This document shows, piece after piece, positions 17,164 through 26,451 of a DNA stretch of 64,000 nt. This DNA is from VXOI01 sp965261945 (GTDB lineage: Bacteria > Chloroflexota > Dehalococcoidia > Lucifugimonadales > UBA3495): assembly GCA_965261945.1 (NCBI GenBank), contig CBDHEF010000001.1, positions 434,001 through 498,000 on the forward strand. Direction: 5' to 3'. The position numbers and the translations under genes are program-made. The notes beneath the pieces were generated by a model. It saw nothing but the letters and a program-made list of their open reading frames with translations. It had not been told where the DNA came from and did no database searches. The first letter of the stretch is position 1, and each line of letters opens with the position of its first letter.

Positions 17164-18381
17164 GTGTTTCAATTATTCCGCAAGGACCGGATGTGGCAGG
17201 TCAGGCCCCTCAAGGACCGCTACCGGGTGGTCATCATTGGGGGGGGTGTGCATGGGCTCTCCACCGCCTACTACCTGACGAAACTGGGGGTGAAAGACAT
17301 TGCGGTTCTGGACAAGGGTTACCTGGGCGGCGGCGCCAGCGCCCGCACCACGGCCATCATTCGCTCCAACTACCTCACAGTCGAGGGCATCCCCTTCTTT
17401 GACCAAAGCGTGAAACTGTACGAGGGGCTGGCCAAGGAACTGAACTTCAATATGCTGTTCAACCAGATGGGGCGGCTGGACCTGGGGCACACCGACGCCG
17501 CCCTGTACGCGCTGCGGATGCGTACCGGGTTCAACCGCATCTTGGGGGTGGACAGCCGGATGATTGGCCCCGCCGAAATAAAGCAGTTGGTCCCGTCCAT
17601 GAGCCTGCGGGAGGGGCTGACTTACCCCATCCTCGGCGCGCTGTACCACCCCCCCTGTGGCGTGATTCGGCACGACGCCGTCGTCTGGGGATTCGGACGG
17701 GCCGCCGACCGCGGCGGCGCCGAGCTGCACCCGTTCACCGAGGTCACCGCCATCGACCGCGCCAACGGCCGCGTCGTCGGCGTCGACACCAACCGGGGCT
17801 TTGTGGGCGCCGAGGTGGTGCTGAACGCCACCGCCGGCTGGAGCAGCGAGGTGGCCCGCTTGGCCGAGGTGGAATTGCCCATCACCACGCACCCGTTGCA
17901 GGCGATGGTGACCGAGCCACTAAAACCCTTCTTAAACAAGACTATCTCGTCGGCCAACCTTCACGCCTACGTCTACCAGACCGACCGGGGCGAGGTGGTA
18001 ATCGGCGGCGGAGTTGACCCTTATCCGTCCTACAGTATGCGCTCGGCGCTCTTGCCCATGGAGCAACTGGCCGGGCATACGCTGGAGATGTTCCCTTGCC
18101 TGTCCAAGGTGAAGGTGCTGCGCCAGTGGGCCGGGCTGTGCGACATGACCCCCGACTACGCTCCCATCATGGGCGCCGTGGACGGGCTGGACGGGTTCAT
18201 AATCTCGTGCGGTTGGGGCAGTTGGGGCTTCAAGGCCGCGCCCGCCGCCGGCAAGAACATCGCCAGCCTGATTGCCACCGGGGAAACTCCCGACCTTATA
18301 AAGCCCTTCGCCCTGTCCCGGTTCCACAAGGGCAGGCTCATCAACGAGCGAGCCGCCGCCCCCGCCGCCGCAATCCACTGA
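17164..18381 (+). CDS. mgdA: N-methylglutamate dehydrogenase subunit A (SoxB/beta-like FAD oxidase)
   Basis: A 405-residue FAD-dependent oxidase of the DadA/SoxB family. After a short leader, VVIIGGGVHGLSTAYYL at about residues 22-38 is the dinucleotide-binding fold. IRSNYL, the GRLDLG strand and the C-terminal TPDYAPIMGAVDGLDG plus GWGSWGFKAAPAAG match the sarcosine oxidase beta subunit. It would oxidise the N-methyl group of N-methylglutamate. GTG start at 17164. Gene order here is mgdB-C-D-A (delta, alpha, gamma, beta), with the beta-like gene last instead of the beta-first order common in sarcosine oxidase operons. Confidence 0.88.
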   Translation: MFQLFRKDRMWQVRPLKDRYRVVIIGGGVHGLSTAYYLTKLGVKDIAVLDKGYLGGGASARTTAIIRSNYLTVEGIPFFDQSVKLYEGLAKELNFNMLFNQMGRLDLGHTDAALYALRMRTGFNRILGVDSRMIGPAEIKQLVPSMSLREGLTYPILGALYHPPCGVIRHDAVVWGFGRAADRGGAELHPFTEVTAIDRANGRVVGVDTNRGFVGAEVVLNATAGWSSEVARLAEVELPITTHPLQAMVTEPLKPFLNKTISSANLHAYVYQTDRGEVVIGGGVDPYPSYSMRSALLPMEQLAGHTLEMFPCLSKVKVLRQWAGLCDMTPDYAPIMGAVDGLDGFIISCGWGSWGFKAAPAAGKNIASLIATGETPDLIKPFALSRFHKGRLINERAAAPAAAIH

Positions 18382-18420
18382 ACTCCCCTACCTCTGGGAG
18401 ATTATGTTCTTGCCCAGCAA

Positions 18421-18459
18421 AATCCCCTCTCCCGGAGAGAGAGGGTTAGGGTGAGGGCG
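18421..18459. repeat. Dispersed GC-rich palindromic intergenic repeat, copy 1
   Basis: A short hairpin-forming unit (CCCTCTCCC, a few bases, then a GAGAGGG-type arm) followed by TTAGGGTGAGGG. It sits between mgdA and the amidase gene. Related copies occur at 48193, 58830 and 60795, with weaker ones at 56590 and 59611. It could stop transcription or be a REP-like element. Confidence 0.8.
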
Positions 18460-18491
18460 TACCCTGACGATTAAGACAAGGAGGCTCCGCC

Positions 18492-19895
18492 ATGAGCGAG
18501 GAAATCATATACGCCGACGCCGCAACCCTGGCCCGCCGTATTCGCGACCGGGAACTGTCTCCGGTGGAGGTAGTGCAGGCGCATCTGGACCGCATCGAGT
18601 CAGTCAACCCCAGGCTGAACGCCCTAATCGCCTTTCCCGGCGGCGTGATGGAACAGGCGCGGGAGGCCGAGGCCGCCGCCATGCGCGGCGAGTTCCGGGG
18701 GCCGCTGCACGGGGTTCCCTTCACCGTCAAGGATTGCGTGGATACCGAGGGCGTAGTCACAACTCGCGGCTCCAAGCTGTTCGAGAACCATGTGCCCGGC
18801 GCCGACGCCACGGTAGTTAAGAGGCTCAAGGATGCCGGGGGCATATTCATCGCCAAGTCCAATATGCCCGAGTTCGCCCTGTGGTGGGAGACCGACAACC
18901 TGGTCTACGGGCGCACGGAGAACCCGTGGATGATCGGGCGGACGCCGGGCGGCTCCAGTGGCGGAGAGGCCGCCGCCGTCGCCTCCGGGATGTCGCCGTT
19001 GGGCATTGGCAGCGACGTGGGCGGCTCCATCCGAGAGCCTGCCAACTACTGTGGCATCGTTGGACTAAAAGCCACCCACGGACGCATTCCCCTCACGGGC
19101 CACTGGCCCGATACGTTGCTGCGGTTCATGCACGTCGGCCCTATCGTCCGCAGCGTGGGCGATGCTGCCCTGGCCCTCAGCATCATGGCCGGGCCGGATG
19201 GAGCCGATCATTACACCCTTCCCGTGCCGCTGGCGGATGTATCCGATTTGTCCTTGACCGCTGGTCTGCGGGTGGCCTGGTGCCCGGAAGGACCCTTCGC
19301 GCCTGTGGAGCGGGAGGTCCAGGATACCGCTGCCGCTGCCGCCGCTGCGCTGGGTGAGTTGGGCTGCGCCGTGGAGCAGGTTGGTCTTGATGGATGGCAG
19401 AATTGGCCGGGGCAACAGATTTCGGCCCGGATCTTCGCGGCTGAGGGCAACAAGTTTCTGGACCCGATAATCGAGGGCCGACAGGATATGCTGGCGTTGT
19501 CGATGCAGCGCCGCCTGAACATTCCGGGGCCGAGTTACGACGAGTACCTGGAGGCGATGGAGCAGGTGGAACAGTTGCGGGCCGCGCTCATAAAGCTATT
19601 CAACGATTTCGACGTATTGCTCCTTCCCACCGGCCCGGTGGTGGCGCATCCCCACGACACCCGGCGCCACGAGATCGGCGGCGAAACCGCACCCGCCCGC
19701 CATGCGCTGACATGCACTGTTCCCTTCGATCTTACCGGCTCCCCCGCCCTGTCGGTGCCCTTCGGCCTGAGCGGCGAAGGACTGCCCATTGGCGTTCAGC
19801 TAGTGGGGCGCCACTTCGAGGAGGCCACCATACTCCGGGTCGGCGCAGCCCTTGAGGAACTGCACAGGCCCCGGCGTGGCCGACCTACCCTGTAA
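18492..19895 (+). CDS. Amidase-signature family hydrolase
   Basis: A 467-residue amidase with the Ser-cis-Ser-Lys triad visible: Lys80 in TVKDC, Ser155 in GGSSGG, and nucleophile Ser179 in GSDVGGSIR. These hydrolyse carboxylic amides to acid and ammonia or amine; the specific substrate cannot be read from sequence. ATG at 18492 has AAGGAGG about 7 bases upstream. It follows the methylamine genes after a 110-base gap containing a palindromic repeat. An amidase releasing methylamine would feed GmaS, but that link is speculative. Confidence 0.88.
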   Translation: MSEEIIYADAATLARRIRDRELSPVEVVQAHLDRIESVNPRLNALIAFPGGVMEQAREAEAAAMRGEFRGPLHGVPFTVKDCVDTEGVVTTRGSKLFENHVPGADATVVKRLKDAGGIFIAKSNMPEFALWWETDNLVYGRTENPWMIGRTPGGSSGGEAAAVASGMSPLGIGSDVGGSIREPANYCGIVGLKATHGRIPLTGHWPDTLLRFMHVGPIVRSVGDAALALSIMAGPDGADHYTLPVPLADVSDLSLTAGLRVAWCPEGPFAPVEREVQDTAAAAAAALGELGCAVEQVGLDGWQNWPGQQISARIFAAEGNKFLDPIIEGRQDMLALSMQRRLNIPGPSYDEYLEAMEQVEQLRAALIKLFNDFDVLLLPTGPVVAHPHDTRRHEIGGETAPARHALTCTVPFDLTGSPALSVPFGLSGEGLPIGVQLVGRHFEEATILRVGAALEELHRPRRGRPTL

Positions 19896-19993
19896 GCCCG
19901 CACCGCGTATAACGCAGAGTGTTTTCGGGTTAAATGTGGTAAACTTCGCCGAACCGAAGAGCGTATTTTACGAAAAGCAGTGGAGGAAAAGGT

Positions 19994-21667
19994 ATGCCTG
20001 AATACGACCTCGTAATCCGCGGCGGCACCGTAGTTGACGGCACCGGCATTCCCCGCATCCGCGCCGACCTTGCTATCAAAGACGGCCGCGTGGCTATGAT
20101 CAGCGGTCGCATCAGCGGCGGAGGAGCAAAAGAACTGGACGCCAGCGGCTGCATCGTCGCCCCCGGCGCCATTGACCTGCACACTCACTACGACGCGCAG
20201 CTGAACTGGGACCCCTACGCTTCCTTGTCCGGGCAGTTCGGCGTCACCTCGCTGACCGTCGGGCAGTGTGGCTTCGGCTTCGCGCCGACTCGGCCGGAAG
20301 ACCGCGACCTGAATATGCGGATGATGAACCGCATTGAGGCAATTCCCCTTGAGTCCATGCGGCAGGGGATGCGCTGGGACTGGGAGACCTTCCCGGAATA
20401 CATGGACAGCCTCGACAAGCAGGGCCTCGGCGTCAACGTCGGCTGTCTGGTTCCCTTCTCGCCCCTGCGGGGCTACGTGCTGGGCATGATTCCCGCACGC
20501 GAGCGCACCTCGGTCACCGAGGCCGAGCTCAACCAGATGAAGCAGATTCTCTATGATTCGATGAAGGCAGGCGCCTTCGGCATCTCCGCCGACAAGAACC
20601 TGGAAGACCGCCCGGAGGATGGAAGCTGGCTTCCCAGCCACGTTGCCTCCAGGGAAGAATTCCTGGCCCTGTCCCAGGTGTTGGGGCAGTTCGGCGTGGG
20701 ACACATCGGCTGGACCATAGGCATCTCCGACGACCGGGCGGCGCAGCGCGATATGCTGGCTGAGATGGTGCGGATGAGCGGACGCCCCCTCCACGTCATC
20801 CTCGGCGACGAGGAAGGCTACCAATGGCTCAAGGAAGTCCGGGAAGAGGGCCTGCCGGTCATCGCCCAGGAAACGGCGGTTCCGGTCATAGCTGAGTTCA
20901 AGCTCTCGGAGTACAACCTGTTCGACTATATGCCCAACTGGGTACAGCCCCTGGTCGGTAGCAAAGAAGAGCGCATCGCCAAGCTGTCTGAGGACGGCGT
21001 TCGGGTCGGCATGAAGCAGGACGTTCTCGACCGTCCACACCCCCGCACCGACTGGGCGCAGGTGCAGGTCGTCGAAGTGGCCCAGGAGCGCAACCTGAAG
21101 TACGAGGGCCTGAGCATCGCCGACATCGCCGAGGCTGAGGGCAAGGAACCCCTGGATGCTTTCCTCGACATCGCGCTGGACGAAGACCTGGAGACCGAAT
21201 TCGCCCATCCGGCCGGCGGCCGCGGCGACAACGACCACGAATACATCTCCAGCCCCTTCTCCCACATCTCGGTGTCGGACGGCGGCGCCCACACCCGGTT
21301 CCTGGTCAACAGCATCTGGCCCGTCTACTTCCTGGGCCATTGGATCCGGGAAAAGGAACTGATGTCGCTGGAGCAGGCTCACCAGAAGATGAGCGCCCTA
21401 CCCGCCTGGTTCTCCGACATGAAGAACCGGGGCACCCTGCGCATTGGCGACTACGCCGACGTCATGATCTACAACATGGACGAACTGGGCCTGCTCTACG
21501 ATAAGCCCCAGTTCGCCAACGACTTCCCAGGAGGGGAGAAGCGTCTGGTGCAGATGCCCACCGGCATCCGCTACATCCTGGTCAACGGCACGGTGACATT
21601 CCAGGAGAACGAATGCACCGGCGCGCTGCCCGGCACTCTGCTGCGCAGCTACGACCAAATCGGCTAA
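19994..21667 (+). CDS. N-acyl-D-amino-acid deacylase (D-aminoacylase) family amidohydrolase, copy 1
   Basis: A 557-residue metal-dependent amidohydrolase. The N-terminal small domain YDLVIRGGTVVDGTG and the metal-binding HTHYDAQLNW (about residues 60-69) are diagnostic, with the C-terminal SDGGAHT motif carrying the catalytic aspartate. Members remove N-acyl groups from D-amino acids or hydrolyse dihydropyrimidine-like rings. An intrinsic terminator follows at 21697. A very similar gene follows at 21894, so this is a recent tandem duplication. GGAGG about 8 bases upstream supports the ATG at 19994. Confidence 0.9.
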   Translation: MPEYDLVIRGGTVVDGTGIPRIRADLAIKDGRVAMISGRISGGGAKELDASGCIVAPGAIDLHTHYDAQLNWDPYASLSGQFGVTSLTVGQCGFGFAPTRPEDRDLNMRMMNRIEAIPLESMRQGMRWDWETFPEYMDSLDKQGLGVNVGCLVPFSPLRGYVLGMIPARERTSVTEAELNQMKQILYDSMKAGAFGISADKNLEDRPEDGSWLPSHVASREEFLALSQVLGQFGVGHIGWTIGISDDRAAQRDMLAEMVRMSGRPLHVILGDEEGYQWLKEVREEGLPVIAQETAVPVIAEFKLSEYNLFDYMPNWVQPLVGSKEERIAKLSEDGVRVGMKQDVLDRPHPRTDWAQVQVVEVAQERNLKYEGLSIADIAEAEGKEPLDAFLDIALDEDLETEFAHPAGGRGDNDHEYISSPFSHISVSDGGAHTRFLVNSIWPVYFLGHWIREKELMSLEQAHQKMSALPAWFSDMKNRGTLRIGDYADVMIYNMDELGLLYDKPQFANDFPGGEKRLVQMPTGIRYILVNGTVTFQENECTGALPGTLLRSYDQIG

Positions 21668-21696
21668 CCGCCGTCCCAATTCTTCGGCAAGCCAAA

Positions 21697-21730
21697 GCCC
21701 CGCCACTTTCGGCGGGGCCTTTTATTTTAA
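21697..21730 (+). terminator. Intrinsic terminator after first D-aminoacylase gene
   Basis: A perfect 8-bp GC stem, GCCCCGCC (21697-21704) and GGCGGGGC (21711-21718), with a six-base loop, followed by a T-rich tail (TTTTATTTT). It isolates the first gene from its tandem copy. Confidence 0.92.
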
Positions 21731-21804
21731 TGTGCTGACATAAGACGTAATTTGGAAATGAATGAATGTATTTCGTAACATCAATGGTGGAATGCCGCCG
21801 AAGT

Positions 21805-21833
21805 TTGACACAGGTTTTCGGCGAGTCTAAACT
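21805..21833 (+). promoter_or_regulatory. Sigma70-type promoter of the second D-aminoacylase gene
   Basis: TTGACA at 21805-21810, a 17-base spacer, and TAAACT at 21828-21833 match the vegetative promoter consensus closely. It lies 60 bases before the ATG at 21894 and after the terminator at 21697. No experimental support. Confidence 0.6.
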
Positions 21834-21893
21834 GCGGTCAACCCAATTTCCCTGAAGCTGAAATCTTACTATTCAACTACGGAGGTAACTGGT

Positions 21894-23570
21894 ATGCCAG
21901 AGTTTGACGTTGTAATCCGCGGCGGCACCGTCGTGGACGGCACCGGCATCCCCCGCTTCCGCGCCGACTTGGGCATCAAGGATGGCCGTGTGGCGATGGT
22001 CAGTGGGCGCATCAATGCCGGCGGCGCCAAGGAGCTTGACGCCAGCGGCTGCATCGTGGCGCCCGGCGCCGTTGACCTGCACACGCACTATGATGCGCAG
22101 CTCAACTGGGATCCCTACGCCTCTCTTTCCGGCTGGTTCGGTGTGACATCGTTGACCGTCGGCCAATGCGGCTTCGGATTCGCTCCCACGCGCCCGGACG
22201 ACCGCGACCTCAATATGCGGATGATGAACCGCATCGAGGCCATCCCTCTGGAGTCCATGCGCCAGGGAATGCGCTGGGACTGGGAGACTTTCCCTGAATA
22301 TATGGACAGCCTTGACAAGCAGGGTCTGGGCGTCAACGTCGGCTGTCTGGTGCCCTTCTCGCCCCTGCGCGGCTACGTGCTGGGGATGATCCCGGCCCGC
22401 GAGCGGACCTCGGTCACCGAGGCCGAGCTCAACCAGATGAAGCAGATTCTCTACGATTCCATGAAGGCCGGCGCCTTCGGCATATCGGCAGACAAGAACC
22501 TGGAAGACCGGCCGGAGGACGGCAGTTGGCTGCCCAGCCACGTCGCCTCCAAGGAAGAGTTCCTGGCCCTGTCTCAGGTGATGTCCCAATTCGGCGTCGG
22601 GCATCTGGGCTGGACCATCGGCATCTCCGACGACCGCGCAGGACAGCGCGATCTGCTGGCCGAGATGGTGCGGATGAGCGGACGGCCCCTCCACGTCGTC
22701 CTGGGGGACGATGAAGGTTACGACTGGCTGGAAGAAGTGCGCGCCGAGGGATTGCCCGTGGTGGCCCAACTGGGCTCGGTGCCCACTATCTCCGAGTTCA
22801 AGCTCTCGGAGTACAACCTGTTCGACTATATGCCTCACTGGGTGCAGCCGCTGGTCGGCAGCAAGGAAGAGCGCATCGCCAAGCTGTCCGAGGACGGTGT
22901 CCGAATCGGCATGAAGCAGGACGTAATCGACCGTCCCCATCCCAGGACCGACTGGGCCAGGCTGCAAGTCGTTGAGGTGGCTCACGAACGCAACCTGAAG
23001 TACGAAGGGCTGAACATCGCGGAAATCGCAGAGGCCGAAGGAAAGGAGCCGCTGGACGCCTTCTTGGACATCGCCCTCGACGAGGACCTGGAGACCGAAT
23101 TCGCCCACCCTTCCAACAACCGGGGCGACGAAGTTACCGGCGAAAGGCTGAAGAACCCCTACGTTCACATCTCGGTGTCGGACGGCGGGGCGCACACCCG
23201 GTTCCTGGTCAATAGCGTGTGGCCGGTCTATTTCCTGGGCCACTGGGTCCGCGACCGGGAGCTGATGTCCCTGGAGCAGGCGCACAACAAGATGAGCGCC
23301 CTGCCCGCGTGGTTCTCCGACATGAAGAACCGGGGCACCCTGCGCATTGGCGACTGGGCCGACGTCATGGTCTACAACATGGACGAGCTGGGGCTAATGT
23401 ACGACAAGCCCAAGTTCGAGACCGACTTCCCCGGCGGCGAGAAGCGGCTGGTGCAGAAACCCACCGGCATCCGCTACATCCTGGTCAACGGCACACTCAC
23501 CTTCCAGGAGAACGAGTGCACCAACGCCCTGCCCGGCAAGCTGCTGCGCAGCTACGACCAGATCGGGTAA
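21894..23570 (+). CDS. N-acyl-D-amino-acid deacylase (D-aminoacylase) family amidohydrolase, copy 2
   Basis: A 558-residue paralogue, nearly the same length and aligned throughout with the gene at 19994. The metal site HTHYDAQLNW and the SDGGAHT motif are unchanged. Differences cluster in a few patches: DEGYDWLEEVRAEGLPVVAQLGSVPT versus the corresponding segment of copy 1, and an insertion-like difference after EFAHPSNNRGDE. This pattern could reflect altered substrate choice with the catalytic core held constant. AGGAGG-like sequence (CGGAGGTAACTGGT) precedes the ATG. A weaker terminator follows. Confidence 0.9.
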   Translation: MPEFDVVIRGGTVVDGTGIPRFRADLGIKDGRVAMVSGRINAGGAKELDASGCIVAPGAVDLHTHYDAQLNWDPYASLSGWFGVTSLTVGQCGFGFAPTRPDDRDLNMRMMNRIEAIPLESMRQGMRWDWETFPEYMDSLDKQGLGVNVGCLVPFSPLRGYVLGMIPARERTSVTEAELNQMKQILYDSMKAGAFGISADKNLEDRPEDGSWLPSHVASKEEFLALSQVMSQFGVGHLGWTIGISDDRAGQRDLLAEMVRMSGRPLHVVLGDDEGYDWLEEVRAEGLPVVAQLGSVPTISEFKLSEYNLFDYMPHWVQPLVGSKEERIAKLSEDGVRIGMKQDVIDRPHPRTDWARLQVVEVAHERNLKYEGLNIAEIAEAEGKEPLDAFLDIALDEDLETEFAHPSNNRGDEVTGERLKNPYVHISVSDGGAHTRFLVNSVWPVYFLGHWVRDRELMSLEQAHNKMSALPAWFSDMKNRGTLRIGDWADVMVYNMDELGLMYDKPKFETDFPGGEKRLVQKPTGIRYILVNGTLTFQENECTNALPGKLLRSYDQIG

Positions 23571-23598
23571 ACGACGGGCGGGATTTCGTACAACGCAT

Positions 23599-23627
23599 AA
23601 GGGGTGACCGTTAGGCCGCCCCTTTTT
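23599..23627 (+). terminator. Intrinsic terminator after second D-aminoacylase gene
   Basis: An imperfect 11-bp stem (AAGGGGTGACC with GGCCGCCCCTT, one mismatch and one G-T pair) around a GTTA loop, ending in a run of T. It overlaps the end of the convergent small gene at 23626. Confidence 0.75.
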
Positions 23628-23857
23628 ACTTGGCTTTTTGTGGCGCCGTACTTTGCCGTAAATAGGGAGTCAGCAATTTAGATGCGCCGTCCAACGTGAT
23701 CCCGACGACTTCCCCGTCAGCATCATAGTCCGCGGTCAGTCCTTCGCCGACCTCGCCGCCCATCGCAGGCGGGGCGTCCGTTCCACAGTGAAAGCGTGTC
23801 GGTTTCTGGATCATAATAGACGGTCAATTTCAATGACTCTACTCTGGATTCCTGCAT
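23626..23857 (-). pseudogene. DUF2283-like small protein, frameshifted
   Basis: The C-terminal part (GEVGEGLTADYDADGEVVGITLDGASKLL) matches the DUF2283 family, small proteins of unknown role. The N-terminal part (MQESRVESLKLTVYYDPETD, starting at 23857) is in another frame. A one-base change around 23770-23780 would join the two into a normal-length ~77-residue protein. It is either a recent pseudogene or a sequence error. It lies at the edge of the debris-rich accessory region. Confidence 0.65.
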
Positions 23858-23954
23858 GGCCTTCCCCTCCTTCGCATAGCGCCCCTGTCGATGTGCCGGT
23901 TCAGCAGCCTGCCATCTTCGGAGAGTATTACCAGAACCCGCCTGTCGATTTCGT

Positions 23955-25101
23955 CTATAAACCCATAAAGAAGCCTACGGTGTTCACCGTGATAAAGCCT
24001 TTGATGCGTCGGCAGAGTTTGTTTTGAACCGCCGCCGGGTCTTCCGGGAAGGGTTGGCAGCAGGCCAGCAGCGCCCGCTCGAACTTCCCCTGGGCCACTC
24101 GGCGCTGCTGCGCCCCGGGGTGGGTGAAGTCCTTCGCCAGGCTCCACATTCGCCAAGCTCCACAGTTGATGGACCTCCCCGGCCCACCGGGCCAGCTTCT
24201 GGTCCTTGGGATAGAGGGCCAACAGGTCGTGAATGTCCCGCACAGGTGAACCCAGCAGCGCTGCCTGGGGCCGTCGTAGTGGTGGCAGGCGGCGTAGAAG
24301 TCGCTGACCAACACCCCGGCGCAGGAAGTAACGCTGGGTGGGGGCGCTGAAAGTCCAGACGTAACCATTGGCTCCGTCCTGGCGCCAACCGGTCTCGTCG
24401 GCGTGGACCACCGGGCTGGCGCGGATACGGTTTCGTATTTCCGTCGCCGCCGGTTGGCCCCTGCGGGCCACCTGGTGAACAGCTCCGGCGACCGCGCCCA
24501 GGCTTAGCCTCAACTGATGAACGGTGCGCAGATACCACTGGATGGTGCGGAAGGGCAGGCGGCCCTCTTCCCGCAGGGCGGCGATCAAGCTGAGCAGATT
24601 GACGCCCAACCGCTGCTTGCCCCAGGGCCACGCCCGCCAGGTCCGCCGCGGGCGCCCGGCGTTGCTCACATATCGGGCAGACCCGGGCGATATGGATATG
24701 CCCGGCGACTTGCGCCGGAGCCACCGGCAGGTCAATGACTTCCCGGGTCCGCTGCACCCAACCGCCAGCCAATCCCGCGCCACACTCCGGACAGGACTCC
24801 AGGACGTGCTCCACCCGGTGGGCGGGCGTCATGCGCTGGCGGGCAAAGCCGTAAGGCCGGGGCTTCCCGGGCCCTTTCTCCGGCCCTTTCTCCGGGCCCT
24901 TTCTCCGGGCCCTTTCTCCCGGGAGGGCCGTTGGCCCGATTTAGGCTTGACGCCGGGCATTCCCCGCGGACCGCCAGGCTTGGCCTTTCCTTCCAGGGTC
25001 TCAATCCGCCGCCGCAACTGGGCGATGGTGTTCTGTTGTTGGGAAATGACCGGCAACAAGACTTCCCGAGGGGAGGCGTTCAGGTCAAGGCTCGTTTCCA
25101 T
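23955..25101 (-). pseudogene. Broken IS66-family transposase
   Basis: Pieces of an IS66 TnpC-type transposase lie in at least three frames. The N-terminal coiled coil and linker (ISQQQNTIAQLRRRIETLEGK) start at 25101. The zinc-binding region (CPECGAGL, CPICEQRR) is in a second frame. The DDE region (VVHADETGWRQDGANGYVW) and the stretch FYAACHHYDGPRQRCWVHL with KFERALLACCQPFPEDP are in others. Several indels make it non-functional. No terminal repeats were found, and the IS66 tnpA/tnpB genes are missing. Confidence 0.85.
24871..24923. repeat. Tandem 13-14 bp repeat inside the IS66 pseudogene
   Basis: The unit GCCCTTTCTCCGG(G) occurs four times in a row. In the minus-strand transposase frame it encodes a Gly/Glu/Arg/Lys-rich linker. 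Slippage in this tract probably contributed to the frameshifts. Confidence 0.8.
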
Positions 25102-25183
25102 GCTATAGGTTTACCATAACCGCAAACTTGTTGGCCTTTGCTCTTTCGGCAACTTTCCGCCAATTCACCTCATCAACTCCTGA

Positions 25184-25288
25184 GCGGTTCCGTTTGCTTG
25201 TAGGGTATAAGGCGCCTTACGATGAAATACTGAAGCTGAAATGGGTTTTCCTCAAACAGCCATACGCTACAAGCAAACGGAACCCCGC
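25184..25288. repeat. MITE-like inverted repeat
   Basis: An 18-bp perfect inverted repeat: GGTTCCGTTTGCTTGTAG at 25186-25203 and its reverse complement starting at 25267, separated by about 63 bases with no gene. It could be a miniature inverted-repeat element or the ends of a collapsed insertion sequence. Confidence 0.6.
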
Positions 25289-25440
25289 GACGTCCAACTC
25301 GCCCCGCCTGCGGGCGCTTCCAACTCGTTCCATCCGGTCGCGTCCTCCGCGCAACGACACGCAGGAAAGGGTGTGATCGGAGGCGCTGGGTGACGTCTCA
25401 TAAAGGATGTCAAGATATTGGGGCACTGGGGTGTCAAAGT

Positions 25441-25677
25441 TCAGGGAAAGTGTCCGGTTAAGCGTTCAGCGTAAATGTCACCCGATTGGGCTGCGATGTT
25501 ATCAGGTGACGACGTTGAGGAAACCACCCGGGATTGTCGAGTTGGGGGAACTTCGGCATCCAGGTACTTCTTGATACTGCCCCTGTGGATTCCCAATTTC
25601 TGTCCGCTTGCCTGAAACGACGTCCCCTTGCGACGGGCTTTCTGAATCACCTCCCACCTCTCCTTCTGAAGGAACAT
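25441..25677 (-). pseudogene. IS21-like transposase N-terminal fragment
   Basis: About 78 residues beginning MFLQKERWEVIQKARRKG and containing a helix-turn-helix (FQASGQKLGIHRGSIKKYLD), similar to the start of IstA-type transposases that recognise the element ends. The catalytic domain is absent; the frame stops at 25441. Upstream sequence in the same frame (to 25992) is not transposase-like. A fragment of a related protein lies at 38130-38436. Confidence 0.55.
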
Positions 25678-26088
25678 CGGCTTGCGCACAGAGATCGCTG
25701 CAGGTTTGCCGGCTGTGGCCACACCGTCAATGATCATACTTGTGCCATTCTCGTCCTCTGCCCGTGAGTGCAGTGGTCGAGAGTTTCCAGACAGCGTTCG
25801 CCCAAGCCGTCGACACCGGAGGGCGGGACTGGAACACTTGCAGAACGCCCCGTGGCCGTTTCGGAGAAGTACGAGGTTGGGCGGCGCCTCCTGGGCAGCA
25901 ATGATGCGCCTTTCATGCCGCACCATGGTTGGCAGTTTACGGGACAGCGCTGTGCCTCGGTTGCTAACCTGTGGAGAAGACAGTTTCCGCATTGGAAAGT
26001 CCGCAACCCAGTGGACTTATGTAGTCCCGACGAGCTACCCGGACCCGCGTCGCCGCAGAACAGCGAATCCACAACAACCGGAGGAGCC

Positions 26089-26451
26089 ATGACCACCATT
26101 GCATTCGCCTCCTGGAAAGAAGGCACCGGCAAGACGACCCTGGCATTCAATACAGCTGAACGCGCGAATGCAGACGGCGTCCGCACCTTGTTGTGCGACT
26201 TCGACCCTCAGGCCACCGCTCTCAGACAACACCAGCTACGGCAGAACCACAGCCCGGATAGGACCCGAGTCACCACAGTTAAGGCGTCAATGTCCGACGA
26301 AGGCATCGCTGCATTGAAGGGAGTCCAGGGGAAGGACAGCTACGATCTGATCATCTGCGACTTGCCGGGCGCGGACTCCTTCAGCATGGACCAGGCTCTC
26401 AACGCTATGGACCTGATACTGATCCCAATCAAGACCTGCAATACGCCATAG
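26089..26451 (+). pseudogene. ParA-family partition ATPase, C-terminally truncated
   Basis: Starts ATG at 26089 after GGAGGAG (26080-26086). It encodes MTTIAFASWKEGTGKTTLAFN, a deviant Walker A (Lys-Glu-Gly-Thr-Gly-Lys-Thr-Thr, signature Lys kept), then LLCDFDPQA and a Walker B-like LIICDLPGADSFSMDQAL. It ends at residue 120, where a full ParA has about 200-260 residues. At 26433-26540 another frame encodes LQYAIAATGKSLSTIVAESLEDR, resembling the tail of a small ribbon-helix-helix-type protein that often follows such parA genes. A deletion appears to have fused the two, consistent with integrated plasmid or ICE debris. Confidence 0.7.

Noticed and set aside
19796..23285. Two long minus-strand frames opposite the D-aminoacylase genes (528 and 470 codons)
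   Set aside because: Their similarity to each other simply mirrors the duplication of the + strand genes; no family features.
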